Below the pieces are notes generated by a model that saw only the letters and a list, made by a program, of their open reading frames with translations, made no database searches and was not told the DNA's origin. This document shows, piece by piece, positions 17,598 to 24,992 of a stretch of 29,124 nucleotides of DNA. Each line of letters starts with the position of its first letter. Within the stretch, counting starts at the first letter, position 1. The position numbers and the translations under genes were made by a program. Origin of the DNA: UBA1715 sp036752345 (lineage in GTDB: Bacteria; Bacteroidota; Bacteroidia; Bacteroidales; UBA1715); assembly GCA_036752345.1 (NCBI GenBank), contig DAIOSV010000028.1:1-29124 (forward strand), read 5' to 3'.

Positions 17598-18038
17598 TTA
17601 GAGTGTCGGTTTTTCACCTTCAATTGTTATACCCATGCTACGTGCTGTACCTGCAACCATTTCCATACCTGATTGAACTGTAAAACAATTCAAATCACGC
17701 ATTTTTGATTCAGCGATAGCTTTTACTTGATCCCAAGTTACACTCGCAACTTTTTTTCTGTTTGGTTCTGCTGACCCACTTTTTACCTTTGCTACTTCCA
17801 ACAACTGTACTGCTACAGGAGATGTTTTTAGAACAAATGTAAATGACTTGTCAGTGTACACAGTAATAATTACTGGAACGACTTTTCCTGCTTGATCCTG
17901 TGTCTTTGCGTTGAACTGCTTGCAGAATTCCATGATGTTCACACCCTTTGCTCCAAGTGCTGGACCTACTGGGGGAGATGGATTTGCAGCACCACCTTTA
18001 ATCTGTAATTTGATTAGACCTGCTACTTCTTTTGCCAT
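17598..18038 (-). CDS. rplK: 50S ribosomal protein L11 (uL11)
   Basis: uL11 binds the GTPase-associated centre of 23S rRNA and is the thiostrepton contact protein. The 146-residue protein shows LIKLQIKGGAANPSPPVGPA, then LGAKGVNIMEFCKQFNAKT, and the C-terminal RNA-binding domain with DLNCFTVQSGMEMVAGTARS. The proline helix (PSPPVGP) where thiostrepton-type resistance changes arise is normal. It starts 21 bp after nusG and is followed by rplA after 12 bp. Length and sequence are typical. Confidence 0.98.
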   Translation of the reverse strand: MAKEVAGLIKLQIKGGAANPSPPVGPALGAKGVNIMEFCKQFNAKTQDQAGKVVPVIITVYTDKSFTFVLKTSPVAVQLLEVAKVKSGSAEPNRKKVASVTWDQVKAIAESKMRDLNCFTVQSGMEMVAGTARSMGITIEGEKPTL

Positions 18039-18059
18039 AATGCTATTTATTATTATTTA

Positions 18060-18635
18060 TTAAGATTCCTTTTCTACTTGCATAAATCCTAATTCAAGAA
18101 GTGTTTTTCTACCGAAAACCTTAACTTCAACGGACAATTTTTTCTTTTCTTCATTGATTTTTTCAATGATTCCTGAAAATCCGTTAAATGGTCCATCGGT
18201 AACTTTAACAACTTCTCCAACAACAAAAGGCACGGAGGTTTCTTCTTCACATTCGGCAAGTTCATCAACTTTCCCTAAAATACGATTTACTTCATTTAAT
18301 CGTAAAGGCATTGGTGTACCACCATGACGTTCAGCCGTTAAGAATCCTATAACTCCGTCAATGTTGTTTATGGTTCCCGCAATATTAATTTTTGTACCGT
18401 CCACATTTGCTTCTAACATTGCTTCTATTAGAACATAACCTGGAAGGTAATTTCTTTCTTTACTTATTTTTTTACCATTCTTTGCTTGTACTACTTTTTC
18501 TGTTGGGATAAGTACTTGCGATACATAATCTTCCAAATGATTACGTGATATTTCATACATAATCCTTTCTTGGACTTTCTTTTCCTTTCCACTCATCGCC
18601 TTAACGACGTACCATTTCTTTTCTATCTCTGCCAT
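18060..18635 (-). CDS. nusG: Transcription elongation/antitermination factor NusG
   Basis: NusG binds RNA polymerase through its N-terminal domain and links it to Rho or the ribosome through its KOW domain. The 191-residue protein starts KKWYVVKAMSGKEKKVQERI (NGN domain), has PGYVLIEAML near the middle, an acidic inter-domain stretch (ELAECEEETSVPF) and the KOW domain GEVVKVTDGPFNGFSGIIE followed by VEVKVFGRKTLLELGFMQVE. It lies 14 bp after secE, the usual pairing, and 21 bp before rplK. There is no sign of an LoaP or UpxY-type specialised paralogue; the locus marks it as the housekeeping copy. Confidence 0.96.
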   Translation of the reverse strand: MAEIEKKWYVVKAMSGKEKKVQERIMYEISRNHLEDYVSQVLIPTEKVVQAKNGKKISKERNYLPGYVLIEAMLEANVDGTKINIAGTINNIDGVIGFLTAERHGGTPMPLRLNEVNRILGKVDELAECEEETSVPFVVGEVVKVTDGPFNGFSGIIEKINEEKKKLSVEVKVFGRKTLLELGFMQVEKES

Positions 18636-18649
18636 TGTGCGATGTTTGT

Positions 18650-18844
18650 TTATCCAAGTAAGTTATAGATACCATCTCTCATAATAAATGAAAAAGCCAA
18701 GTCCATTACCAAAACTATAAGTGAAATAATGAACATTGCCACTAGTACAACAATTGCACTTGACTGCAATTCAGACATTGTTGGCCATGACGTCTTATTG
18801 ACCAATTCATTGTATGATTCTTTTACGTATGTCTTTAGTCCCAT
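18650..18844 (-). CDS. secE: Preprotein translocase subunit SecE
   Basis: SecE clamps the SecY channel in the inner membrane. The 64-residue protein is the short single-span form: an amphipathic N-terminal helix VKESYNELVNKTSWPTMSEL, with the conserved WPT element, followed by one membrane helix (about residues 30-54, AIVVLVAMFIISLIVLVMDL). Starting 16 nt after the tRNA-Trp gene, it is the first protein gene after that tRNA and is probably on the same transcript. nusG follows after 14 bp. Confidence 0.95.
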   Translation of the reverse strand: MGLKTYVKESYNELVNKTSWPTMSELQSSAIVVLVAMFIISLIVLVMDLAFSFIMRDGIYNLLG

Positions 18845-18860
18845 AGTAATTCTTTATTTG

Positions 18861-18933
18861 CAGGGGCAGAAGGGCTCGAACCCTCGACCAATGGTTTTGG
18901 AGACCACTACTCTACCAACTGAGCTATACCCCT
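18861..18933 (-). tRNA. trnW: tRNA-Trp (anticodon CCA)
   Basis: On the minus strand the cloverleaf reads AGGGGTA acceptor, TAGCTCAGTTGGTAGAGTA D arm, an anticodon stem GTGGT/ACCAT with loop CTCCAAA, so anticodon CCA, then GGGTTCGAACCC T arm and TGCCCCT acceptor with G at position 73. The 3' CCA is not encoded. It lies between tuf and secE, the common Bacteroidota arrangement, and its 5' end abuts the U-tract of the tuf hairpin. Confidence 0.95.
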
Positions 18934-18959
18934 AAAAAGGATTGGCATTAAGCCAATCC
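18934..18959 (-). terminator. Terminator-like hairpin between tuf and tRNA-Trp
   Basis: GGATTGGC (18939-18946) and GCCAATCC (18952-18959) form a perfect 8-bp stem with a 5-nt loop, followed on the minus strand by TTTTT (18938-18934). It lies 12 bp after the tuf stop, and its last T touches the first base of tRNA-Trp. It may end most tuf transcripts, or allow partial readthrough into secE-nusG. Confidence 0.8.
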
Positions 18960-18971
18960 CATGATTCTGTA

Positions 18972-20156
18972 TTAATCTAAAATTTTTGTTACTTGACCAG
19001 CACCAACTGTTCTACCACCTTCACGAATTGCGAAGCTCAAACCTTCGTTAAGAGCAACGTGTGAAAGAAGATTTACAGTGATTTCTATGTGATCACCTGG
19101 CATTACCATTTCTACACCTTCTGGTAGAGCGATTTCTCCAGTAACGTCTGTTGTTCTGATATAGAATTGAGGACGGTATTTGTCATGGAATGGAGTGTGA
19201 CGACCACCTTCTTCTTTTGTCAAAACATAAACTTTTGCTTGGAATTTCTTGTGAGGTGTGATTGAATCTGGTTTACAGATTACCATACCACGTTTGATTT
19301 GGTCTTTTTCAATACCACGAAGCAACAAACCAACGTTATCACCAGCTTGACCTTCATCAAGAAGTTTACGGAACATTTCAACACCAGTACAAGTTGTTTT
19401 CAAGTTAGCATCGAAACCGATAACAGTTAAGTCATCACCAACGTGTACAACGCCTCTTTCAATACGACCAGTAGCAACAGTACCACGACCAGTAATTGAG
19501 AATACGTCTTCAACTGGCATCAAGAATGGTTTGTCAATAAGACGTTCTGGAAGAGGAATCCAAGTATCAACTGCATCCATCAATTCCATAATTTTTTCTT
19601 CCCATTGTGGTTCGCCATTCAATGCACCAAGTGCTGAACCTCTAATGATAGGTGTATTGTCACCATCGAAATCGTATTTTGACAACAATTCACGAATTTC
19701 CATTTCAACAAGGTCGAACATTTCTGGATCGTCAACCATATCACATTTGTTAAGGAATACAACGATTCTAGGAACGTTTACCTGTTTTGCCAAAAGAACG
19801 TGTTCTTTTGTTTGTGGCATAGGTCCGTCAGTTGCAGCAACTACAAGAATTGCACCATCCATTTGAGCAGCACCAGTTACCATGTTCTTCACATAGTCAG
19901 CGTGTCCCGGACAGTCAACGTGTGCATAGTGACGATTTGCGGTTTGATACTCAACGTGTGAAGTATTGATTGTAATACCTCTTTCTTTTTCTTCAGGAGC
20001 GTTATCAATAGAATCGAATGAACGCATTTCCGAAAGACCTTTCTTTGCCAATACAGTTGTGATTGCTGCTGTCAAAGTTGTTTTTCCGTGGTCAACGTGA
20101 CCGATAGTACCAATGTTTACGTGTGGTTTGGATCTATCAAACTTTTCTTTTGCCAT
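18972..20156 (-). CDS. tuf: Translation elongation factor Tu
   Basis: EF-Tu carries aminoacyl-tRNA to the ribosomal A site with GTP. The 394-residue protein has G1 GHVDHGKT at 19-26, the switch-1 RGITINTSHVEY, G3 DCPGHADYVKNM, G4 NKCDMVDD, and G5 GSALGALNG, followed by the two beta-barrel domains and the usual C-terminal VGAGQVTKILD. It sits between tRNA-Thr and tRNA-Trp and should be driven by the promoter at 20324-20354. A hairpin follows the stop, which lets tuf be made in excess over the genes downstream. Confidence 0.99.
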   Translation of the reverse strand: MAKEKFDRSKPHVNIGTIGHVDHGKTTLTAAITTVLAKKGLSEMRSFDSIDNAPEEKERGITINTSHVEYQTANRHYAHVDCPGHADYVKNMVTGAAQMDGAILVVAATDGPMPQTKEHVLLAKQVNVPRIVVFLNKCDMVDDPEMFDLVEMEIRELLSKYDFDGDNTPIIRGSALGALNGEPQWEEKIMELMDAVDTWIPLPERLIDKPFLMPVEDVFSITGRGTVATGRIERGVVHVGDDLTVIGFDANLKTTCTGVEMFRKLLDEGQAGDNVGLLLRGIEKDQIKRGMVICKPDSITPHKKFQAKVYVLTKEEGGRHTPFHDKYRPQFYIRTTDVTGEIALPEGVEMVMPGDHIEITVNLLSHVALNEGLSFAIREGGRTVGAGQVTKILD

Positions 20157-20207
20157 TTCTACTTATTATTTAAATTATTCAACATATAAAATTTCATTTT
20201 TCCACAG

Positions 20208-20279
<72 letters not shown>

Positions 20280-20323
20280 AAGACTCAAATCCATACAGAA
20301 CCTTCTGCTCGAAAATTCGGACT

Positions 20324-20354
20324 GCAAATGTAGTTTATTTTTCTAAAAAACAAA
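20324..20354 (-). promoter_or_regulatory. Strong promoter of the tRNA-Thr-tuf-rpo cluster
   Basis: On the minus strand a TTTG (20354-20351) is followed after 18 nt by TACATTTG (20332-20325), a full match to the Bacteroidota -33/-7 promoter. The region lies just beyond the hpf stop codon, so hpf transcripts could also run into it; no terminator is seen between. Transcription should start near 20317. Confidence 0.8.
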
Positions 20355-20359
20355 AGGAT

Positions 20360-20659
20360 TTACTTTTTTTCTTGTTTCCCCTTCATTTTTTCTATTTGGT
20401 TGCGAAGTGCATCGATAGCCAAATCTACTGCTTCTTCAAAAGATTTTGCTGCTTTCTTCGAGAATAACTCTTTTCCCGGTGTTTTTATACTTATTTCAGC
20501 TTCTTTATTTTCTTCGTCTGTTGTGTTTATTAATTTAAAGAAAACATCTGCCGATTGTAAAATATCAGAAAATGTGTCCAATTTGTTCACTTTGTTTGTG
20601 GTAAACTCTCTTAGTTTTTCAGTGGCCTTAAAGCCAACAGACTGAATCTTTACTTCCAT
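20360..20659 (-). CDS. hpf: Ribosome hibernation-promoting factor / RaiA family, short form
   Basis: HPF/RaiA proteins bind the 30S decoding region and keep ribosomes inactive in slow growth. The 99-residue protein has the beta-alpha-beta-beta-beta-alpha pattern of the family: MEVKIQSVGFKATEKLREFT, then DTFSDILQSADVFFKLI, EAEISIKTPGKELFSKKAAK and SFEEAVDLAIDALRNQIEKMK with a Lys-rich end. It lacks the C-terminal dimerisation domain of long HPF, so it is the short type. It lies 12 bp after xerC in the rpsU-xerC-hpf operon, a common Bacteroidota order. Confidence 0.93.
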   Translation of the reverse strand: MEVKIQSVGFKATEKLREFTTNKVNKLDTFSDILQSADVFFKLINTTDEENKEAEISIKTPGKELFSKKAAKSFEEAVDLAIDALRNQIEKMKGKQEKK

Positions 20660-20671
20660 AATTACTGTGTT

Positions 20672-21562
20672 TTAATTCCTCGGATGAGAATGTTTATATA
20701 CTTTTTTTAGTTTTTCAAATGAATTGTGCGTGTATATTTGCGTTGCAGCCAAAGATGCGTGTCCCAATAATTCTTTTATATCATTAATATCCGCACCATT
20801 GTTGAGCAAGTGTGTTGCATATGAATGCCGTAAAACGTGTGGGCTTTTTTTATCTATTGTTGTTACTTCGCCCAAATATTTATGTACGATTCTATACAAT
20901 AGATTTGGGTACGCTTTCCCACCGTTGTCGGTTACAATTAGCATAGTGTGTTCCAAAGCTATTTTATTTCGTTCCTCTATATATGTCTTGAGAAGCGCCG
21001 AACACTCTGGCAAGATTGGCACAATTCTTTCTTTACTTCTTTTACCAAAAACTTTGATAGTTCCTTCGGTAAAATTGATTGATGAAAGTTCCAAACCCAA
21101 CAATTCTGCTCTACGAATTCCTGTAGTGTATAATAAATCAATGACCACCTTATCTCGCAAACCCGAAAAGTCTTTTGCAAAGACATTTTCGTCAAGCAAT
21201 TTATTCATATTTTCTTCTTCAACAAAACAAGGAAGACGTTTTTTCACCTTCAACATATGCACTTTGCGTGCTACGTTTTGTTGCAACTTTCCTTCTTTCT
21301 GAAGATAATAAAAAAAAGAACGAACTGCCGTTATCTTTCTATTAATAGATCGTGGAGCAATTCCTTCTTCTGATAATTCACTGATCCAAAGACGGATATC
21401 TTTGGAATCAATTTGCGTAATTTGTTTTTGCCCTATATGCTGCAAAAAATGCAAAAGGTCGTTTTGATACGAGATGACTGTGTATTTTGAACTTTTTTTC
21501 TCATAATTAAGATAGTTCAAAAATGATTGTAATAATTCCTCATTATGGGAATTATTGCTCAT
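20672..21562 (-). CDS. xerC: Tyrosine recombinase, XerC/XerD family
   Basis: Xer recombinases resolve chromosome dimers at dif sites. The 296-residue protein has the usual Xer length. The N-terminal SAM-like DNA-binding domain spans about 1-100 (SFLNYLNYEKKSSKYTVISY). Catalytic residues are all present: Arg150 (TTGIRRAEL), Lys174 (VFGKRSKERIVP), His242 and Arg245 (SPHVLRHSYATHLL), His268 (LLGHASLAATQIY) and Tyr277. It overlaps the end of rpsU by 11 bases and precedes hpf by 12. The housekeeping location and full length argue against a mobile-element integrase; XerC versus XerD naming is by convention at this locus. Confidence 0.9.
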   Translation of the reverse strand: MSNNSHNEELLQSFLNYLNYEKKSSKYTVISYQNDLLHFLQHIGQKQITQIDSKDIRLWISELSEEGIAPRSINRKITAVRSFFYYLQKEGKLQQNVARKVHMLKVKKRLPCFVEEENMNKLLDENVFAKDFSGLRDKVVIDLLYTTGIRRAELLGLELSSINFTEGTIKVFGKRSKERIVPILPECSALLKTYIEERNKIALEHTMLIVTDNGGKAYPNLLYRIVHKYLGEVTTIDKKSPHVLRHSYATHLLNNGADINDIKELLGHASLAATQIYTHNSFEKLKKVYKHSHPRN

Positions 21563-21746
21563 CAGTCAACTGCATTTTTTGTTTGTAAATAGCCTTAATA
21601 AGTTGCTCGCGTTGAACTACAGATGGTTTTGTAAACGCTTGTCTGTTTCTTAATTCTTTGACAACACCAGTTTTTTCAAATTTTCTTTTGAATTTTTTTA
21701 ATGCCTTGTCAATGTTTTCGCCTTCTTTTACCGGTACGATAATCAT
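21552..21746 (-). CDS. rpsU: 30S ribosomal protein S21 (bS21)
   Basis: bS21 binds near the 3' end of 16S rRNA; in Bacteroidota it helps hide the anti-Shine-Dalgarno sequence. The 64-residue protein reads MIIVPVKEGENIDKALKKFK, then RKFEKTGVVKELRNRQAFTK, ending QKMQLTDEQ, all typical. Unlike every other gene in the window, it has a strong Shine-Dalgarno sequence, AAGGAG, six nt upstream of the ATG. The promoter at 21784-21814 precedes it. xerC starts inside its last codons. Confidence 0.97.
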   Translation of the reverse strand: MIIVPVKEGENIDKALKKFKRKFEKTGVVKELRNRQAFTKPSVVQREQLIKAIYKQKMQLTDEQ

Positions 21747-21750
21747 ATTA

Positions 21751-21758
21751 TTCTCCTT
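21751..21758 (-). promoter_or_regulatory. Shine-Dalgarno sequence of rpsU
   Basis: The minus strand reads AAGGAGAA, with AAGGAG at 21758-21753 and six nt between it and the rpsU ATG at 21746. This is ideal pairing and spacing for the anti-Shine-Dalgarno sequence. Upstream regions of the other genes in the window lack such a motif, so the site stands out. Confidence 0.88.
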
Positions 21759-21783
21759 ATTTAGAATGTTTAATAAATGGATT

Positions 21784-21814
21784 GCAAATGTATAAACTTT
21801 TAGATAAAGAGCAA
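21784..21814 (-). promoter_or_regulatory. Promoter of rpsU-xerC-hpf
   Basis: On the minus strand TTG (21814-21812) is followed after 19 nt by TACATTTG (21792-21785), an exact -7 box. The same nine bases, TACATTTGC, occur at the tuf and tamL promoters. Transcription should start near 21777, giving a leader of about 30 nt with the Shine-Dalgarno sequence in it. Confidence 0.75.
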
Positions 21815-21818
21815 GTTT

Positions 21819-22670
21819 TTAATCAATTGTTTTTAAATAGAACCTCAAAATCGCATATTCTTCGGCGGTCAATATGTTATTGTTTTGCAACTCGTTCGGC
21901 GATTTTATAGTTCCCACAATTCGTTTGTAATTAAATATTTTTTTTGTTTGCTCATAACTTACCAACGGATGGGCATTAAGTTCTTTAAAAGTAGCCGTGT
22001 TTATATTTATTTTTTGAATAGAGGAAGTGTCTATAACTAAATAGGGTGCAATACTCAAAATAGTTACACTATCTAACGAGTATATTGCTCGAAGTTGGTC
22101 TATTGTATAAAAACCACCAATGCGGTCACGCGTTTCAATAATTTTTTTCGCCCGGAAACTTCCAATTTGTGGCAATTGTTTGAGATCATTCGTATCACAG
22201 GTATTCAAGTTTACGCGATGTGGAACTGACTTTATTTTGTGTTCTTGACTCGGTTTGAAAAATTGCTCTGGTTGTCTTTTGGCAACTGATTTTGGAGAAC
22301 AAATTTCTATTCTTTGCTCTATTCTTGCATAATCAGTTTCGTGAATTGAATATAATTTCTTCAGATCTTCTTTTTTCTTAAACACACCACCTTTTGTTCT
22401 GTAATTAACACATTGTGATGCTTGTTTTTGCGACATACCTATGCGCATCAATTCATCGACTGTTGCAGTATTTGGATCTACTATGGTATCGGGCTGGTGT
22501 GCAATTGTCGAAACGGTTTGAGTTGGTTGGTTTACCAAACTATCGGAGGCTGTATACTCGACCGGTTTTTGTGGTTTATATACATAAAAAAAGATGGCCA
22601 ATGCCGTAACAACAATGAGGGTCGTTAGGTTTTTACCTAAACGCACCCACGTTTGATTATTTTTTTTCAT
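21819..22670 (-). CDS. Membrane-anchored protein with three helix-hairpin-helix (ComEA-like) repeats
   Basis: The 283-residue protein has one N-terminal membrane segment (about residues 14-30, TTLIVVTALAIFFYVYK), a Thr/Pro/Gln-rich linker, and three helix-hairpin-helix repeats: DPNTATVDELMRIGMSQKQA (about 62-90), VNLNTCDTNDLKQLPQIGSF (about 153-190) and ININTATFKELNAHPLVSYE (about 224-255). Each keeps the NxNTA-DEL opening seen in ComEA and related proteins, which bind DNA without sequence specificity. With the anchor, the repeats should face the periplasm. It lies three bp after tamL, so the two are probably cotranscribed. DNA uptake is possible but not shown; the HhH domains could instead be purely structural. 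Confidence 0.8.
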   Translation of the reverse strand: MKKNNQTWVRLGKNLTTLIVVTALAIFFYVYKPQKPVEYTASDSLVNQPTQTVSTIAHQPDTIVDPNTATVDELMRIGMSQKQASQCVNYRTKGGVFKKKEDLKKLYSIHETDYARIEQRIEICSPKSVAKRQPEQFFKPSQEHKIKSVPHRVNLNTCDTNDLKQLPQIGSFRAKKIIETRDRIGGFYTIDQLRAIYSLDSVTILSIAPYLVIDTSSIQKININTATFKELNAHPLVSYEQTKKIFNYKRIVGTIKSPNELQNNNILTAEEYAILRFYLKTID

Positions 22671-22673
22671 GTC

Positions 22674-24959
22674 TTAGAATGGATATCCTATGCCCACACT
22701 CAGACTAAAATCATCGCGTGTTAGGCTTCGGGTTCCCCAAATTAAATGTGACTTTGTATTATTTATGGTATATGGTTCGCGTATTTTCATTCCTAAATCA
22801 CAACGAACTATGAGAAACGAGAAATCGAAACGCAACCCGAATCCTCCTCCCACAGCTAAATCTTTATAAAAATTATTTAAATGAATTTCGGCACCTTTCA
22901 ATTCGTTGTTTCGGAACGACCAAATGTTTCCAACATCAACAAACAATGCTCCGTTTAAAATTCCAATAATATGAAAACGGCTTTCTACATTCATTTCTAT
23001 CTTAACATCGCCCAAATAATATTTAAACGAATTGATTGTATCCAAGTATGAGCCCAATCCCAATGAGCGACTTTCCCATGCCCTCATACTGTTGGCACCT
23101 CCTGCGTAATATTTCTTCACACTCGGAAGTCCTTCGGAGTTGAGATACGGGACAGAAATTCCTCCGAATATTCTATATACAAAGGTTGTTTTAGGAGAAA
23201 TTACATCATAATATCTAAAATCGGCTTCACCTTTTATATACTGGGCAAACGGAAGATTGAGCACTTCATATTGCCCTCCCGTATTTTGTTCCTTGCCACT
23301 TGCCTTGCAGTATAAGTACATAAGGTTTCCACTGGTTTCTCCTGAAATTTTTAAATATTGATAATCTTTATTTTCTGTTTTTCTTTTGCTATAGTACAGG
23401 ATTGAGAAATTGTTACAAAACAAAAGATAATCTTCGTAGCTGTATTTATAATAATTTCTACTATTTATAAAATCATGAAATCGGTCAGAAATATTGTAGT
23501 ACCGAATGTAACTAAAATCAACCGGATTGAAATTATAAGTAAAAAAACGTTGCCCATACCATGTGTAACCAAAATTCACTTCGGTAGTTGGACGTGTATA
23601 ATCTGGCGTTTGCAAATAATTATATTCAACGTGGCAATTTGTTCTTGCGCGGAATTTTTTATTGTACTTGTTCATACTAAATGGCACGAGGAATTTTGGA
23701 GTAGAAAAATCTGCTGAAATGCCATACTCCTGAGAGTTGAATATTCGTATATTTTCATTCTCCGTTTTCAACACATTATTGTATTCCTCTGCCAATTTGA
23801 ACTTCAAATTGAGATATTCTGCTCCATGAAACAAGTTTCGGTTAATGTATGAAGTATTGAGAGCTGCGCCCCAATCGCCACTGGTATTTGTGCCTTCTAT
23901 GTCAAAATTGATAGACTGACGCTTGCCGGGAGTAATATTTATAAAACAGTCAAGGTCCACGGTATCCGGATTTGGTTGTTCTGCAGATTCCTTAAATTCA
24001 ATATTGACTAATTTAAGCAACGGGTAACTGCTCATAATTCTTTGAGTACGCTCCACGCGGAACAAACTATAGTGTTCTTTTTCGTCAATGAAATTCGCTT
24101 GCTGAATGGTGCCCGGTTTTATATACGTTGCTTTTGACGTATCAACAGCTTCGGACGGCTGATTTTGCTGACGTGACCGTCGATTCGTTGGCTTATAGTT
24201 TTGGTTTATGGTTGTTTTATTAATGCGATGTTGCTTAAGAGAATTTTCTGTCGTTTTTTTGATACTTATAACCAATGCCACGCTATCAGGTCCATGGATG
24301 GTATCGGCAGAAAAAATCACATTATCTTTAGAGAAAGCATAATATCCGGAATTGTTGCACATACGAACGATCTGAGTTTGTTCTTCTTGCAACAAACCAA
24401 TAGCAAACGGTTGCCCAACTCGTATTTTCGATAGATTTTTCGTTCGATTTATTATCGGTGACAATGCACTATCTTCTATGGCATACGAAACGGATGAAAT
24501 AACAAACAATTTTCCGCTTTTTACCGAATAGTCAGCAACTACTTTTTTCTTTTGCAGGCCTCGGTATTCAATATTTGAACTAACTGCGGCATCATAATAA
24601 CCCAACTCATTGAGAAACAACCGAATCTGTTCTTCGTTTTTTGTAATCAACGTTTGGTCATACAACACCGGCGGTTCGCCAATTATATCGCGCATCCAAC
24701 TTCCAAACTTTCGCTCAGAGTCTTCAAATGTATAGTAGAATGACAATCGCATGCGCGTTCCCAAAAATTTTCTATTCGGTTTGGGTTTTATATAATTGCT
24801 AATTTCAGCCTTATTGATTTTTCGGTTGTCTGCAGTAATTTTATGTTTAACGAGCAACTTTTGGTCGGCTTGCAAATGATGCGTCACAGTACATTGGCTA
24901 TAAAACAAAGCACTTAATACCATAAGAATTTGGATAACTATGTGTTTGCTTTTCTTCAT
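22674..24959 (-). CDS. tamL: TamL-type outer membrane lipoprotein, BamA/TamA (Omp85) family
   Basis: TamL is the Bacteroidota counterpart of TamA, an Omp85 barrel working with TamB in lipid transport or outer-membrane protein assembly. The 761-residue protein starts with a signal segment KHIVIQILMVLSALFYSQC, where Cys23 could be lipidated although the lipobox is not canonical. POTRA-like repeats occupy roughly 30-330, broken by a low-complexity region near 240-280 (TNRRSRQQNQPSEAVDTSK). The C-terminal half is a beta barrel with the Omp85 motif GGANSMRAWESRSLG near 620-634, ALFVDVGNIWSFRN near 671-684 and a terminal Phe. The expected partner tamB is not in this window. A promoter lies at 24980-24988. 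Confidence 0.82.
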   Translation of the reverse strand: MKKSKHIVIQILMVLSALFYSQCTVTHHLQADQKLLVKHKITADNRKINKAEISNYIKPKPNRKFLGTRMRLSFYYTFEDSERKFGSWMRDIIGEPPVLYDQTLITKNEEQIRLFLNELGYYDAAVSSNIEYRGLQKKKVVADYSVKSGKLFVISSVSYAIEDSALSPIINRTKNLSKIRVGQPFAIGLLQEEQTQIVRMCNNSGYYAFSKDNVIFSADTIHGPDSVALVISIKKTTENSLKQHRINKTTINQNYKPTNRRSRQQNQPSEAVDTSKATYIKPGTIQQANFIDEKEHYSLFRVERTQRIMSSYPLLKLVNIEFKESAEQPNPDTVDLDCFINITPGKRQSINFDIEGTNTSGDWGAALNTSYINRNLFHGAEYLNLKFKLAEEYNNVLKTENENIRIFNSQEYGISADFSTPKFLVPFSMNKYNKKFRARTNCHVEYNYLQTPDYTRPTTEVNFGYTWYGQRFFTYNFNPVDFSYIRYYNISDRFHDFINSRNYYKYSYEDYLLFCNNFSILYYSKRKTENKDYQYLKISGETSGNLMYLYCKASGKEQNTGGQYEVLNLPFAQYIKGEADFRYYDVISPKTTFVYRIFGGISVPYLNSEGLPSVKKYYAGGANSMRAWESRSLGLGSYLDTINSFKYYLGDVKIEMNVESRFHIIGILNGALFVDVGNIWSFRNNELKGAEIHLNNFYKDLAVGGGFGLRFDFSFLIVRCDLGMKIREPYTINNTKSHLIWGTRSLTRDDFSLSVGIGYPF

Positions 24960-24979
24960 CTATTTTGCCGATGTTTTCT

Positions 24980-24988
24980 GCAAATGTA
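24980..24988 (-). promoter_or_regulatory. Promoter -7 box of tamL
   Basis: The minus strand reads TACATTTGC, an exact -7 box and identical to those of rpsU and tuf. It lies between the stop of the peptidase-like gene and the tamL start, about 20 nt upstream of the ATG. A matching -33 element, which would lie in the end of the upstream gene, is poor. Confidence 0.6.
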
Positions 24989-24992
24989 TAAA

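Noticed and set aside
20724..21302. Plus-strand open frame of 192 codons inside xerC
   Set aside because: It is antisense to a complete, conserved recombinase and shows no recognisable domain; several similar plus-strand frames in rpoB, rpoC, rplA and rplL are shadows too.
20672..21562. xerC as a sign of an integrated mobile element
   Set aside because: It lies in the housekeeping rpsU-xerC-hpf operon, has Xer length and full catalytic set, and no attachment-site repeats or cargo genes are seen beside the nearby tRNA genes.
21794..21818. AAACTT/AAGTTT inverted repeat after the HhH gene as a terminator
   Set aside because: The stem is only six AT-rich pairs with a 13-nt loop, and it coincides with the rpsU promoter spacer.
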